64,000 bases of DNA from an uncultured Alphaproteobacteria bacterium (GTDB lineage Bacteria > Pseudomonadota > Alphaproteobacteria > Rhizobiales > Ancalomicrobiaceae), in assembly GCA_937892955.1 (NCBI GenBank), contig CALBKH010000011.1, forward strand, positions 52,116 to 116,115, written 5' to 3'. The position numbers were made by a program, and so were the translations under genes. Position 1 is the first letter of the stretch. Each line of letters starts with the position of its first letter. The notes under the pieces were generated by a model. It worked only from the letters and a program-made list of their open reading frames with translations. It was not told where the DNA came from and ran no database searches. Positions 11,136-19,888 of the stretch are shown here, one piece after another.

Positions 11136-11284
11136 CATGATCACGGGCTCGTCGCGCACCATACCTTCGTGGCGCCGACGCACGACATCGGCGCGCCATG
11201 ACGGGGCCGCGCCGATCTCCGGGGCGGCGCCACGATCGGCCGGTCTTCGCGGCCCACGACCGCGGATGACCGCCTCGCGTTTCC

Positions 11285-11971
11285 TCACGTTTCCACCCGT
11301 GTCCCGTTCACCGGCGCATCGGCCGGATCGACCGGGAACCGCGCCAGCGCCTCGGCCACCGTCGCGTCGTCGACCTGGGTGAAGTCGATGTAGAAGAAGC
11401 CGATGGCACCGAAGGGTGTCGGAGTCTCGAGGCAGACGATCTCGTCGACCTCGCGCCGCAATTCGGCGATCGTCTCCGGCGGCGCCACCGGTACCGCCAG
11501 GACCAGCCGTTCCGGCCCGCGCTCGCGGATGGCGCGCAACGCCGCCTTCACCGTCGCGCCGGTGGCGATGCCGTCGTCGACGACGATCACCACCCGCCCC
11601 TTCGGGTCCACCCGGCGGCGGTCGCCGAGGTAGAGCTTGCGCCGCCGTTCGATCTCGGCCAGTTCGCGATCGCGCACCCGGGCGAACAGCACGTCGTCGA
11701 TCGCCGCGAGGCGGATGATGTCCTCGTTGCGCACGGTGATCGGCTCGGCGCCGTCGACCACCGCCCCCATCGCCAGTTCCGGCTGACCGGGGAGGCCGAT
11801 CTTGCGGACGAGGACGAGATCGAGCGGAGCGGCGAGCGCCGAGGCGATCTCGGCCGCCACCGGCACGCCACCGCGCGGCAGGGCCAGGACCACCGGGCGG
11901 CGATCCTTCAGATGCGCGAGGGCGCCGGCGAGCCGCCGCCCCGCTCGGATACGATCCCTGAACGGCTTCAC
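11285..11971 (-). CDS. Phosphoribosyltransferase-domain protein
   Basis: This 228-residue protein of the PRTase type I fold has the PRPP-binding loop VVIVVDDGIATGATVKAA (DDGIATGAT). It resembles the stand-alone PRT proteins that occur beside, or fused to, dienelactone-hydrolase-like domains. A GTG at 11971 is chosen as start: it overlaps the hydrolase stop (GTGA) and has a GGGAGG Shine-Dalgarno about 8 nt upstream. No nucleobase substrate is known for this subgroup. With the hydrolase it forms a two-gene operon under a likely FNR/FixK-controlled promoter, which suggests a low-oxygen or stress role, as reported for related genes in hypoxia regulons. Confidence 0.85.
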   Translation of the reverse strand: MKPFRDRIRAGRRLAGALAHLKDRRPVVLALPRGGVPVAAEIASALAAPLDLVLVRKIGLPGQPELAMGAVVDGAEPITVRNEDIIRLAAIDDVLFARVRDRELAEIERRRKLYLGDRRRVDPKGRVVIVVDDGIATGATVKAALRAIRERGPERLVLAVPVAPPETIAELRREVDEIVCLETPTPFGAIGFFYIDFTQVDDATVAEALARFPVDPADAPVNGTRVET

Positions 11972-12660
11972 GGTTCCGCCTCCCGTCGATGTCGAGCACC
12001 GACGAGGTGCCGCTCGAACCAGTCGCCGGCGAATTCGACGACGGCTTCGAGCGCTCCGGGCTCGGGAAAGAGATGCGTCGCGCCGGGCACGATCTCGAGC
12101 GCCTTCACACGGTCGAGCCGGGCGAAGGCCTCGGCGTTCAGGTCGACGACGACGCCGTCCTCGCCCCCGACGATCAGCAGGGTCGGCGACACCACGCGAT
12201 CGAGGGCCGCACCCGCCAGATCCGGTCGCCCGCCGCGCGACACCACCGCCGCGATGCGATCGCCGAGGCGAGCCGCTGCGACCAGGGCCGCCGCCGCGCC
12301 GGTGCTCGCGCCGAAGAGGCCGATCGGCAACGCCGCGAGATCCGGGTCGTTGGTCGCCCAGTGCACCGCCGTGCCGAGCCGATCGGCGAGAAGAGCGATG
12401 TCGAAGACCTTGGCGCGATCGCCCTCCTCCTCCGGCAGCAGCAGATCGAAGAGCAGCGTGGCGAAGCCGCGGCCCTGAAGCGCCGCGGCGACGAGGCGGT
12501 TGCGCCGGCTGAAGCGGCTCGACCCGCTGCCGTGAGCGAAGAGGACGACGCCGCGTGGGGCGGGGGGCAGGGTCAGTGTCCCGGCGAGACCGAGAGGGGG
12601 AACCTCGACCTCGCGCGCCCTCATGGGGGCCGTTCCGCTCGAAGACCGATGGATCGACAT
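11968..12660 (-). CDS. Alpha/beta hydrolase (dienelactone-hydrolase-like)
   Basis: This is an alpha/beta-hydrolase of about 230 residues. The nucleophile elbow is GASTGA (in GLFGASTGAAAALVAA), the acid lies in LLIVGGEDGVV and the catalytic His in GATHLFPEPG. VLFAHGSGSSRFSRRN is the oxyanion-hole strand. The start at 12660 (MSIHRSS) is preferred because a GAGG lies 6 nt upstream; 12624 is an alternative, and the longest reading (12726) would run back through the FNR-like box. It is the first gene of the pair with the phosphoribosyltransferase (4-bp overlap). The natural ester or acyl substrate is unknown. Confidence 0.85.
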   Translation of the reverse strand: MSIHRSSSGTAPMRAREVEVPPLGLAGTLTLPPAPRGVVLFAHGSGSSRFSRRNRLVAAALQGRGFATLLFDLLLPEEEGDRAKVFDIALLADRLGTAVHWATNDPDLAALPIGLFGASTGAAAALVAAARLGDRIAAVVSRGGRPDLAGAALDRVVSPTLLIVGGEDGVVVDLNAEAFARLDRVKALEIVPGATHLFPEPGALEAVVEFAGDWFERHLVGARHRREAEP

Positions 12661-12684
12661 GGCCGACCTCGTCTCTCGGCGGGA

Positions 12685-12726
12685 ATGATGCCCGGACGAG
12701 CCGCCCGTCACCATGATCGGCATCAA
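12685..12726 (-). promoter_or_regulatory. Candidate class II FNR/FixK-dependent promoter of the hydrolase operon
   Basis: On the minus strand, TTGATGCCGATCAT (12726-12713) matches TTGAT-N4-ATCAA with one mismatch. A CATCAT -10 lies at 12690-12685. The box centre falls at -41.5 relative to a start near 12678, the classic class II activator spacing, and the ATG at 12660 follows 18 nt later. The rest of the 12661-12987 gap shows no gene; it also serves the divergent plus-strand gene at 12988. Confidence 0.6.
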
Positions 12727-12987
12727 CGACGCGCGCGTCTTTCGGTCGGATCATGCAGAAATGTTGGAATTTTCCGCGACCGGACCGGGTCGGGACGGTG
12801 GCCCCGTCGAAAGACCGCTCGCCGTGACGATCGCCTTCCGACGCGGGCACGTCGGAGGCGGGGCGGCCGGCGAGCGACACGCTCGGCACGGGCCTCCGTC
12901 ACCGCCGACCGGCTCGATGCGCCGCGGATGCCGACGCGGTGACCCCGTCGCGCGCCCTGCCGCTCCCTCCCACGGAAGGCCGACCCC

Positions 12988-13611
12988 ATGACCCGACGCA
13001 TGCAGGACCTGATCGGCGAGATCCTCCGCCTCCAGAGCGAACTCGAGGCCGAGATCGATGCGCGACGCGAGGCCCTCGGCTGGCGTCTGCGCGAGCGCTT
13101 CGTCGAGTTCGAGGAGGGGATCGCCGCCGAGCACCGCCGGCTGAAGACCGGCGCGGCGCGCTTCCTCGCCGAGTCCTCGCTCTCCTCGATCCTCACCGCG
13201 CCGGTGATCTATTCGCTGATCGTGCCGTTGGTGGCGCTCGACCTGTGGGCCAACCTCTACCAGCAGATCTGTTTCCGCGCCTACGGCATCCCGCGGGTGC
13301 GCCGCGCCGACTACGTCGTCTTCGACCGCGCCCGGCTCGGCTATCTCAACTGGATCGAGGCGCTGAACTGCCGCTACTGTTCCTACGCCAACGGCGTCGT
13401 CGCCTTCGTCCGCGAGATCGCCGGCCGCACCGAACAATACTGGTGCCCGATCAAGCACGCACTGAAGACCACCGATCCACATCGCCGCTATGTCGGGTTC
13501 CTCGACTACGGCGACGCCGACGGCTATCGCACTCGCCTCGAGGAACTACGCGACCTGTTGCGCGAGGAGAGCGCCCGTGCAGGCGGCGACGCTGCCGCGC
13601 CGAAGGCGTGA
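12988..13611 (+). CDS. Conserved membrane-associated protein with a CRYC motif, function unknown
   Basis: This 207-residue protein has an N-terminal amphipathic coiled-coil-like region (about 1-60, rich in Glu/Arg). A hydrophobic hairpin at about 66-95 (SILTAPVIYSLIVPLVALDLWANLY) looks membrane-embedded. A conserved C-terminal block follows with LNWIEALNCRYCSYANGV, where the two cysteines form CxxC, and EQYWCPIKH. I recognise this as a widespread proteobacterial protein of unknown function. The CxxC plus a later Cys/His pair could bind metal or be redox-active, which is inference. A GGAAGG Shine-Dalgarno precedes the ATG. It is divergent from the FNR-box operon and stands alone. Confidence 0.8.
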   Translation: MTRRMQDLIGEILRLQSELEAEIDARREALGWRLRERFVEFEEGIAAEHRRLKTGAARFLAESSLSSILTAPVIYSLIVPLVALDLWANLYQQICFRAYGIPRVRRADYVVFDRARLGYLNWIEALNCRYCSYANGVVAFVREIAGRTEQYWCPIKHALKTTDPHRRYVGFLDYGDADGYRTRLEELRDLLREESARAGGDAAAPKA

Positions 13612-13917
13612 GCGCCGCCACCGTGGGGAGGCCGCCGCGCGCGCCGCCACCGAGGCCGAACGCCCGGCGTCCCGCCACCCGACGAGCCCGATCAGGAGGC
13701 CGTCATCCCCGGTGGGACACGAAGCGGAGGGGAAGAGATCCATCGACGGTCCGACGATACGCGGAGCGAGTGGATCCCCTTCCCTCGCTTCTCTCGCCGG
13801 AGACGACGGCTGATTTCGGAGCTACGAGGGAGCAAATCGAGGCTCCGTCGATCTACACGAGACGTGCCGTGAAGGTAGGCACGCGAAAGCGCCTCCGCGA
13901 CCGCGGGGGCCGCCTCG
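13612..13917. other. Convergent intergenic gap, no clear feature
   Basis: These 306 bp lie between two convergent genes. I see no coding signal and no strong terminator. The only inverted repeat noted is a weak CGGAGC / GCTCCG pair (about 13816-13846) with a long loop. Confidence 0.4.
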
Positions 13918-14607
13918 TCAGCCCTCGCCCTCACCGGGTTGCGGCTTCAGATAGATCCGGGCGAGGCCTTCGCGGATCGCCGCGGTGATCTGGTCGAGAC
14001 GGCGATCGATGTGGCGTTCGAGGATCGCGGCCGCGGCGTCGGCGTCGCGTCGCGCCAGCGCCTCGACCACGGCGCGGTGTTCGCCCTGAGTGGTCGAGCG
14101 CCCCTCGCCCATGTCGATCCAACGGACGAAGCGGATGCGGGCATCGACGTTGTCGAGCACCCTCAGCATCTCGTCGTTGCGGGAGAGCATCATCAGGCGC
14201 GCGTGGAAGGTCTCGTCGAGTTCGGTCAGTTCGCCGACCGAACGGCCGTCGCTCCCGGGGCCGGTGGCGTCGAGGAAGCCGGCGAGTGCGGCGATCTCGC
14301 GATCGTCGGCGCGGGCGACGGCGAGCCGCACCGCCGCCGTCTCGATCGTCTTGCGCAACTCGTAGAGCTGGAAGACCTCCTGAGGATCGAGTTCGCGGCA
14401 GAAGAAGCCGCGGCCCGGCTCGAAGCGCAGGAATCCCTCCATCTTGAGGCGGTTCAAGGCTTCTCTGAGAGGGGTGCGGCTGACCCCGAGCTGCGTCGCG
14501 ATCCGGCCTTCGTTGATCCGTTCGCCGGGGCGGACGGCATAGCCGACCGCCATCTCCTTCAGCGCCTCGTAGACGCGATCGACGACGCTGTCGGTTTCGG
14601 CGGACAT
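13918..14607 (-). CDS. GntR-family (FadR/FCD) transcriptional regulator
   Basis: This 229-residue regulator has an N-terminal winged helix (about 8-70: ERINEGRIATQLGVSRTPLREALNRLKMEGFL) and an all-helical FCD effector domain. The usual metal ligands are visible as D131, H135, H177 and H199. FCD proteins sense small carboxylates, amino acids or sugar acids and usually repress. It is the third gene of an operon with a DadA-like oxidase and an Asp/Glu-racemase-family enzyme, and faces a TRAP transporter. A shared operator motif at 16698, 16876 and 21198 lies just downstream of the promoters of these units and is its probable target, giving autoregulation and control of the whole island. Confidence 0.93.
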   Translation of the reverse strand: MSAETDSVVDRVYEALKEMAVGYAVRPGERINEGRIATQLGVSRTPLREALNRLKMEGFLRFEPGRGFFCRELDPQEVFQLYELRKTIETAAVRLAVARADDREIAALAGFLDATGPGSDGRSVGELTELDETFHARLMMLSRNDEMLRVLDNVDARIRFVRWIDMGEGRSTTQGEHRAVVEALARRDADAAAAILERHIDRRLDQITAAIREGLARIYLKPQPGEGEG

Positions 14608-14616
14608 GGCCCCTCC

Positions 14617-15369
14617 TCACCCCTCGCGACGGAACCGCCGCGGGCGGAGACCCGCGTGGAACCAGGAGATCATCGAGTAGATGTCGTAGACCGGCCGGCC
14701 GATCTCGGCGGCGAGCGCGGCGGCGTAGGGCGGCATGTTGGTGCATTCGAGCACCACCGCCCCGACCTCCGGATGGCGCGCCACCAGCTCGCGCCCCGCC
14801 GCCAGGATGTCGGCCTCGGCCAGCCCGACGTCCATGTCGTCCTTCTCGGCGAGGATCAGCACCCGGAAGAACTCGCAACCGGTCTCGGTGCCGACGACCG
14901 GCGTGTCGAGCGGCACGCCGGCGCCGGCGAGATGGGCCGGCGTCAGGGTCGAACTCGACACCGTGACGATGCCGACCCTCTGGCCCGGCGGCAGCGTCGC
15001 CTGCACCCAAGGCACCTGCATCAGCGACGAGGTGGCGACCGGCACGCCGACCATCTCGGCGAGCTCCTTCTGGAACAGCGCCAGGAAGCCGCAGTTGGTG
15101 GTGATCGCCTCGGCGCCGAGACGGACGAGATCGCGCGCCGCCTCGATGAAGTCCGGCAGCAGCCCCGCGGCGCCCTTCAGCACCACCTTCTCAGGGCTCG
15201 CGCCGCGCACCACCCGATAGAGCACCGGGAAGGGCCAGGTCTCGGCGTTGCCCATGTCGCCGAGGATGCGGGGAAAGCGCGCCTCGAGCATCAGGATGCC
15301 GAGCGGCGCGCCGTAGATCGCCTTGCCGCCGCGCGCCAACGGGCCGACGGGGGAAACGATCGTCGTCAT
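14617..15369 (-). CDS. Aspartate/glutamate racemase-family protein
   Basis: This 250-residue protein has both catalytic cysteines of the cofactor-independent racemase superfamily: TTNCGF in the first half and LECTNMPPY in the second. The family includes Asp/Glu and hydantoin racemases, maleate isomerase and arylmalonate decarboxylase, so the exact reaction is open. Its ATG overlaps the stop of the upstream DadA-like gene (ATGA), and the GntR regulator begins 9 bp after its stop. With a D-amino-acid-type oxidase next door, racemisation of an imported amino or hydroxy acid before oxidation is the simplest reading. Confidence 0.87.
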   Translation of the reverse strand: MTTIVSPVGPLARGGKAIYGAPLGILMLEARFPRILGDMGNAETWPFPVLYRVVRGASPEKVVLKGAAGLLPDFIEAARDLVRLGAEAITTNCGFLALFQKELAEMVGVPVATSSLMQVPWVQATLPPGQRVGIVTVSSSTLTPAHLAGAGVPLDTPVVGTETGCEFFRVLILAEKDDMDVGLAEADILAAGRELVARHPEVGAVVLECTNMPPYAAALAAEIGRPVYDIYSMISWFHAGLRPRRFRREG

Positions 15370-16655
15370 GTCGGCTGCCCTCCGGTGGTGGGATAAGCGC
15401 GGAAGCGATCCGGCGCGAAGCCGTCGATCGGGATCTCGGGCGTCCGCCCGAGAAGGAGATCGCCGACGATGCGGCCGGTCTTCGGACCGCTGGCCAGTCC
15501 GATGTGGCCGTGGCCGTAGGCGACGAGCACGTCCGCGTGGGGGCTACGGCCGATCACCGGCCGGCCGTCGGGCGTGCTCGGGCGGTGGCCGAGCCACGTC
15601 CGCGCCGCGCCGTCGCGGATCGCCGGGGCGAGCGAGGGGAAGACGCCGAGGAGATGGGTCTTCAGCACCTCGGCGCGATGCCAGTTGGGCGCCGCCTCGA
15701 CGCCGGCGAGTTCCACCTGACCGGCGACGCGCAGGCCCTTGGCCATGCGGGTGATCGCCACCTTGCGGTCCTGGATCATCACCGGGATCGCCGGACCGGC
15801 GTCGAGCCCGTCGATCTCGACGTGATAGCCGCGCTCGCTCTCCATCGGCACCTTCAGGCCGACGCGTTCGGCGAGCGGTGTCGAGCGGATGCCGGCGGCG
15901 ATCACCGCACGATCGGCGGGAACCGTGCCCGCATCGGTGACGACGCCGGTGAGTCGGCAGCCGGCATAGGCGAAATCGAGCGCCTTCGCCCGGACCAGCG
16001 TCACCCCGAGCCGTCCGGCGTGACGCACCCGCGCGGCGACGAAGCCGCCGGGATCGCGGCAGTGACCGCCCTCGCGCACCACGACGGCGAAGCGATAGGC
16101 CGGATCGATCTCCGGCAAGAGTTCACGAACCGCGTCGCCCTCGACCTCGTCCCAGCGGATGCCGACGGCGGCGCGCGTCGCCCAACTCGTCTCCGCGGCG
16201 AAGGCGGCGCGGTCGCGGAAGACGTGGGCGAGGCCGCTCGAGGCTGCGACGAGGTCGGCGACCCCCGCCTCTTCGGCCGCCTCGCGATTGAGCGTCGGCG
16301 CATCGGCGAGAAGCGGACGCAGCATGCCGGCGATGGCGCGGATGCGCTCGCGCGTCCACCCCGACGCCATGTAGCGGACGAGCCAGGGCGCGATGCCGGG
16401 CAGGTGCAGCGGCCGGATGGCGAGCGGCCCGAGCGGATCGAGGAGATAGCCGGGGATCTTCTTCCACACACCCGGTTCGGACGGCGGGATCACCGACTGC
16501 ACCGACAGCCAGCCGGCGTTGCCGTAACTCGCCGCCTGATCGCCGCCGGGATCGCCGGGTTCGACCAACGTCACCGCGAAGCCGCGCCGATGCGCTTCGA
16601 GCGCACAGGCCGCTCCGACCGCTCCCCCACCGACGACGACGATCCGCTCCGCCAT
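15366..16655 (-). CDS. DadA-like FAD-dependent amino acid oxidoreductase
   Basis: This is a DAO-family flavoenzyme of about 429 residues. The FAD dinucleotide fold sits at the N-terminus (VVVGGGAVGAACALEAHRRG), ASYGNAGWLS follows at the flavin, and the C-terminal signature is GHRPSTPDGRPVIGRSP...YGHGHIGLASGP. These match membrane-associated D-amino-acid dehydrogenases (DadA type), which oxidise a D-amino acid to 2-oxo acid plus ammonia and feed electrons to quinone. I use the ATG at 16655 (MAERIVVV, with GGAGAG upstream) rather than a 30-residue longer version that would read through the operator at 16698. It is the first gene of the oxidase-racemase-regulator operon. The amine substrate is not known. 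Confidence 0.9.
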   Translation of the reverse strand: MAERIVVVGGGAVGAACALEAHRRGFAVTLVEPGDPGGDQAASYGNAGWLSVQSVIPPSEPGVWKKIPGYLLDPLGPLAIRPLHLPGIAPWLVRYMASGWTRERIRAIAGMLRPLLADAPTLNREAAEEAGVADLVAASSGLAHVFRDRAAFAAETSWATRAAVGIRWDEVEGDAVRELLPEIDPAYRFAVVVREGGHCRDPGGFVAARVRHAGRLGVTLVRAKALDFAYAGCRLTGVVTDAGTVPADRAVIAAGIRSTPLAERVGLKVPMESERGYHVEIDGLDAGPAIPVMIQDRKVAITRMAKGLRVAGQVELAGVEAAPNWHRAEVLKTHLLGVFPSLAPAIRDGAARTWLGHRPSTPDGRPVIGRSPHADVLVAYGHGHIGLASGPKTGRIVGDLLLGRTPEIPIDGFAPDRFRAYPTTGGQPT

Positions 16656-16697
16656 GGCGCACTCTCCACCGAAGGGGCGATGCCTCGATCGGTCCGT

Positions 16698-16745
16698 ATT
16701 CAGATCTGAATGCCCGAGATGAAGCCAAATCTCGAGCCGATGCAA
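16698..16745 (-). promoter_or_regulatory. Promoter and GntR operator of the dadA-like operon
   Basis: On the minus strand a TTGCAT -35 (16745-16740) and a TCATCT-like -10, 17 bp apart, are followed by the perfect 14-bp palindrome ATTCAGATCTGAAT (16698-16711). Its core TTCAG-N2-CTGAA matches the form T[A/T]CAG-N2-CTG[T/A]A also seen upstream of the ThDP enzyme. The position just after -10 fits repression. Confidence 0.6.
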
Positions 16746-16842
16746 TCCCTCCCGCGGCGGACGATGTGACGGCCCCGCGCGAGGCGCCGGGCCGCGGCGG
16801 CAGCGCCCACCACGCGGCGCTTTCGAGGCGAGAGATTCCGGC

Positions 16843-16881
16843 TTGACGGTCGGGTCATTTGCATCATGATCCGTATACAGG
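16843..16881 (+). promoter_or_regulatory. Promoter and half-operator of the TRAP operon
   Basis: A plus-strand TTGACG -35 (16843) is spaced 17 bp from an ATGATC -10 (16866). GTATACAGG follows at once, giving the same TACAG half-site as the 21198 operator. This layout repeats that of the two related promoters. The rest of 16656-16986 holds no gene. Confidence 0.5.
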
Positions 16882-16986
16882 CGTCACAGAACTCGTTTTT
16901 TCCGATCGGCTGCGTCACGGAAAAATCCTTTCGCGGCCCGACGACATGTGCGCCGGGGACACCGGCGGATCCAGGGAGTGGTCGAC

Positions 16987-17967
16987 ATGAAGGTATCGAA
17001 GTCGGGTTGGATGATGGCCGCGTTCGCGGCGCAGTTTCTCGGCGGCGGCGCGGCCCTGGCCGAGGGCTGGGATCTGCCGGCGGCCTATCCGGCCACCAAT
17101 TTCCACACCGAGACGGCGGTCGCCTTCGGCGCCTGCGTCAAGGGCGCGACCGCCGGCCGCGTCGACATCACCGTCCATCCCAACGGCGCCCTGTTCAAGG
17201 GCAACGACATCAAGCGTGCCGTCCAGACCGGACAGGCGCCGATCGGCGAGCGCCTGATCTCGGCCCACGCCAACGAGAACGCCCTCTACGGCGTCGACTC
17301 GATCCCCTTCCTCGCGTCGAGCTTCGACGCCTCGGAGAAGCTGTGGAAGGCGGCCCGACCCGAGCTCGAGAAGCTCATGGCCAGCCAGAACCTCGTCTAC
17401 GTCTACGCCGTTCCGTGGCCGCCGCAGGGCCTCTACACCAAGAAGCCGATCAACGCGGTCGCCGACCTGAAGGGCGTGAAGTTCCGCTCCTACTCGGTCG
17501 CCACCGCCCGCATCGCCGAACTCGCCGGCATGATCCCGGTGCAGATCGAAGCGGCAGACCTGTCGCAGGCTCTGGCCACCGGCGTCGCCGACAGCTTCAT
17601 CTCGTCCGGCTCGACCGGCTTCGACGTCAAGGCGTGGGAGTACATGACCAACTTCTACGAGGTCGATGCCTGGCTGCCGCGCAACGTCATCTTCGCCAAC
17701 AAGGACTCCTTCGGCAAGCTGTCGGCCGCCGATCAGGCGGCGATGAAGACCTGCGGCGACAAGGCCGCGGCCGACGGCCTCGCCAAGTCGCGGGCGCTCA
17801 CCCAGAAGTACCTGGACGCGCTGGCGGCCAACAAGATGACCGTCGCCAAGCCCAATGCGACGCTGGCGGGCGAACTGTCCGGCTTCGGCAAGACCATGAC
17901 CGCCGAATGGATCGCCAAGGCCGGTCCGGGCGGCAAGACGATCATCGACGCCTTCGAGGCGAAGTGA
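16987..17967 (+). CDS. TRAP transporter substrate-binding protein (DctP)
   Basis: This 326-residue DctP-family periplasmic binding protein has a signal peptide ending ALA-EG (about residue 26). GVKFRSYS contains the conserved arginine that grips the substrate carboxylate. The start at 16987 (MKVSKSGW) has AGGGAG about 8 nt upstream; an upstream in-frame ATG/GTG would spoil the signal peptide. It delivers an organic acid to the DctQM membrane proteins. A strong hairpin follows its stop, which usually raises binding-protein levels above the permeases. The ligand is likely an amino, hydroxy or 2-oxo acid, judged from the enzymes in the island. Confidence 0.92.
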   Translation: MKVSKSGWMMAAFAAQFLGGGAALAEGWDLPAAYPATNFHTETAVAFGACVKGATAGRVDITVHPNGALFKGNDIKRAVQTGQAPIGERLISAHANENALYGVDSIPFLASSFDASEKLWKAARPELEKLMASQNLVYVYAVPWPPQGLYTKKPINAVADLKGVKFRSYSVATARIAELAGMIPVQIEAADLSQALATGVADSFISSGSTGFDVKAWEYMTNFYEVDAWLPRNVIFANKDSFGKLSAADQAAMKTCGDKAAADGLAKSRALTQKYLDALAANKMTVAKPNATLAGELSGFGKTMTAEWIAKAGPGGKTIIDAFEAK

Positions 17968-17981
17968 TCGGCACACCCTCC

Positions 17982-18014
17982 GAGGACACGGGCGCGCTCC
18001 ACGCCCGTGTCCTC
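17982..18014 (+). terminator. Strong hairpin between dctP and dctQ
   Basis: A 13-bp perfect stem (GAGGACACGGGCG / CGCCCGTGTCCTC) with a 7-nt loop starts 14 bp after the dctP stop. No long U-tract follows, so it probably acts as a partial terminator or an mRNA 3'-end stabiliser, allowing more binding protein than permease. Confidence 0.75.
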
Positions 18015-18040
18015 CCTTCCTCTCCCGCTCGGGTTCAGCG

Positions 18041-18571
18041 ATGGCGATCGCCCGTCTCCTGCGCAGCGTGCTCGATGCGCTCTACCTCGTCGCCGGAGCC
18101 CTCGCGGCGCTCTCGCTTCTCGGCGTCTTCGGCCTGATCGTCGCTCAGATGATCGCCCGATGGTCCGGCGTGTCGCTGCGCGGCTCGACCGACTACGCCG
18201 GCTATCTGATGGCGGCCTCGTCGTTCCTCGCCTTCGCCGCGGCGCTGAACCGCGGCTCGCACATCCGGGTGACGATGATCCACGAGATCGTGCCGCGGAT
18301 GCGCCGGCCGTTGGAGATCTGGGCGCTCGCCGTCGGCACCGCCATCTCCGGCTACATCGCCTGGTACGCCTGCCGGGCGGTCTACTGGTCGTGGAAGCTC
18401 GGTGATCTCAGCCAGGGTCTCGACGCCACGCCGCTGTGGATCCCGCAGACCGCCATGGCGGTGGGGGCGATCCTCTTCGCCGTCGCCTTCCTCGACAATT
18501 TCGTCCGCTACCTGTTCTCCGGCACGTCCGGCATCGGGTCGGGCGCCGAAGACACCATCCAGGTGGAGTGA
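18041..18571 (+). CDS. TRAP transporter small membrane subunit (DctQ)
   Basis: This 176-residue protein has four transmembrane helices, typical for DctQ. The first is at about 13-37 (LYLVAGALAALSLLGVFGLIVAQ), and the conserved stretches RGSTDYAGYLMAASSFLAFA and RGSHIRV follow. It pairs with the large DctM subunit to form the Na+- or H+-coupled channel. It lies 6 bp before dctM and 73 bp after dctP, past the hairpin. Confidence 0.9.
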   Translation: MAIARLLRSVLDALYLVAGALAALSLLGVFGLIVAQMIARWSGVSLRGSTDYAGYLMAASSFLAFAAALNRGSHIRVTMIHEIVPRMRRPLEIWALAVGTAISGYIAWYACRAVYWSWKLGDLSQGLDATPLWIPQTAMAVGAILFAVAFLDNFVRYLFSGTSGIGSGAEDTIQVE

Positions 18572-18577
18572 GCGGCG

Positions 18578-19888
18578 ATGGATCAACTGGAGTTCACCGC
18601 ACTCTTCCTGGTCATACTGTTCTTCCTGCTCTCCACCGGTGTGTGGATCGGACTGGCGCTGACCGGGGTCGCCTTCGTCGGCATGATCCTCTTCACCTCG
18701 AGGCCCGTCGGCGATGCGATGATCACGGCCATGTGGTCGACGTCGTCGTCCTGGTCGCTGACCGCTCTGCCGCTGTTCATCTGGATGGGCGAGATCCTGT
18801 TCCGCACCCGATTGTCGGAAGACATGTTCAAAGGGCTGGCGCCGTGGATGGCGCGGCTGCCCGGCGGGCTCCTCCACACCAACATCGTCGGCTGCACCAT
18901 CTTCGCCGCCGTCTCCGGCTCTTCCGCCGCGACGCTGACCACCGTCGGCAAGATGACGGTGCCGGAACTGAAGAAGCGCGGTTATCCGGAACGGATGATC
19001 ATCGGCACGCTCGCCGGCGCCGCCACCCTCGGGCTGATGATCCCGCCGTCGCTGACGCTGATCGTCTACGGAGTCACCATCAACGAATCGATCACCAAGC
19101 TGTTCATGGCCGGCATCGTGCCGGGACTGGTGCTCGCGCTCATGTTCATGGGATATCTCATCATCTGGGTGAAGACGGCGAAGGACTATGCGCCGACGCC
19201 CGAACCGCCGATGAGCTTCGCCGAGCGGCTGTCGCGGTCGCGCTTCCTCATCCCGGTGATCCTGCTCATCGTCGCGGTGATCGGCTCGATGTACGCCGGC
19301 CTCGCCACCGCGACGGAAGCCGCCGCCATCGGCGTCGCCGGCTCGCTCGCCCTCGCGGCGGCGCAGGGGTCGCTGACCTACAAGTCCTTCGTCGAGAGCC
19401 TGCTCGGCGCCACCCGCGTCTCGGCGATGATCGCCCTGATCCTGTGCGGCGCCGCCTTCCTGTCGATGTCGATGGGCTTCACCGGCCTGCCGCGGGCGCT
19501 CGCCACCTGGATCGGCTCGCTGGAACTGACCAAGTTCCAGCTGATCATGGCGCTGCTGGTCTTCTACATCATCCTCGGCTGCTTCCTCGACGGCATCTCC
19601 TCGGTGGTGCTGACCATCGCCATCGTCGAGCCGATGATCCGGCAGGTCGACATCGACGTCATCTGGTTCGGCATCTTCATCGTCCTGGTCGTCGAGATGG
19701 CGCAGATCACCCCGCCGGTCGGCTTCAACCTCTTCGTCATGCAGGGCATGACCGGCCACCAGATGGGATTCGTGGCGAAATCGGCCTTCCCGATGTTCAT
19801 GATCATGATCGTCATGGTCTTCGTGATGATCATGTTCCCCGAACTCGCCACCTGGCTGCCGGACCACCTCTCCCTGGCGCCGGGATGA
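18578..19888 (+). CDS. TRAP transporter large permease (DctM)
   Basis: This 436-residue DctM protein is almost wholly hydrophobic, with about 12 helices. Family motifs include GSSAATLTTVGKMTVPELKKRGYPERM, GLMIPPSLTLIVYG, TATEAAAIGVAGSL and QITPPVGFNLFVMQGM. It is the ion-coupled translocation subunit. The stop overlaps the start of the next permease gene (ATGA), so that protein is translated with the transporter. Confidence 0.93.
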   Translation: MDQLEFTALFLVILFFLLSTGVWIGLALTGVAFVGMILFTSRPVGDAMITAMWSTSSSWSLTALPLFIWMGEILFRTRLSEDMFKGLAPWMARLPGGLLHTNIVGCTIFAAVSGSSAATLTTVGKMTVPELKKRGYPERMIIGTLAGAATLGLMIPPSLTLIVYGVTINESITKLFMAGIVPGLVLALMFMGYLIIWVKTAKDYAPTPEPPMSFAERLSRSRFLIPVILLIVAVIGSMYAGLATATEAAAIGVAGSLALAAAQGSLTYKSFVESLLGATRVSAMIALILCGAAFLSMSMGFTGLPRALATWIGSLELTKFQLIMALLVFYIILGCFLDGISSVVLTIAIVEPMIRQVDIDVIWFGIFIVLVVEMAQITPPVGFNLFVMQGMTGHQMGFVAKSAFPMFMIMIVMVFVMIMFPELATWLPDHLSLAPG

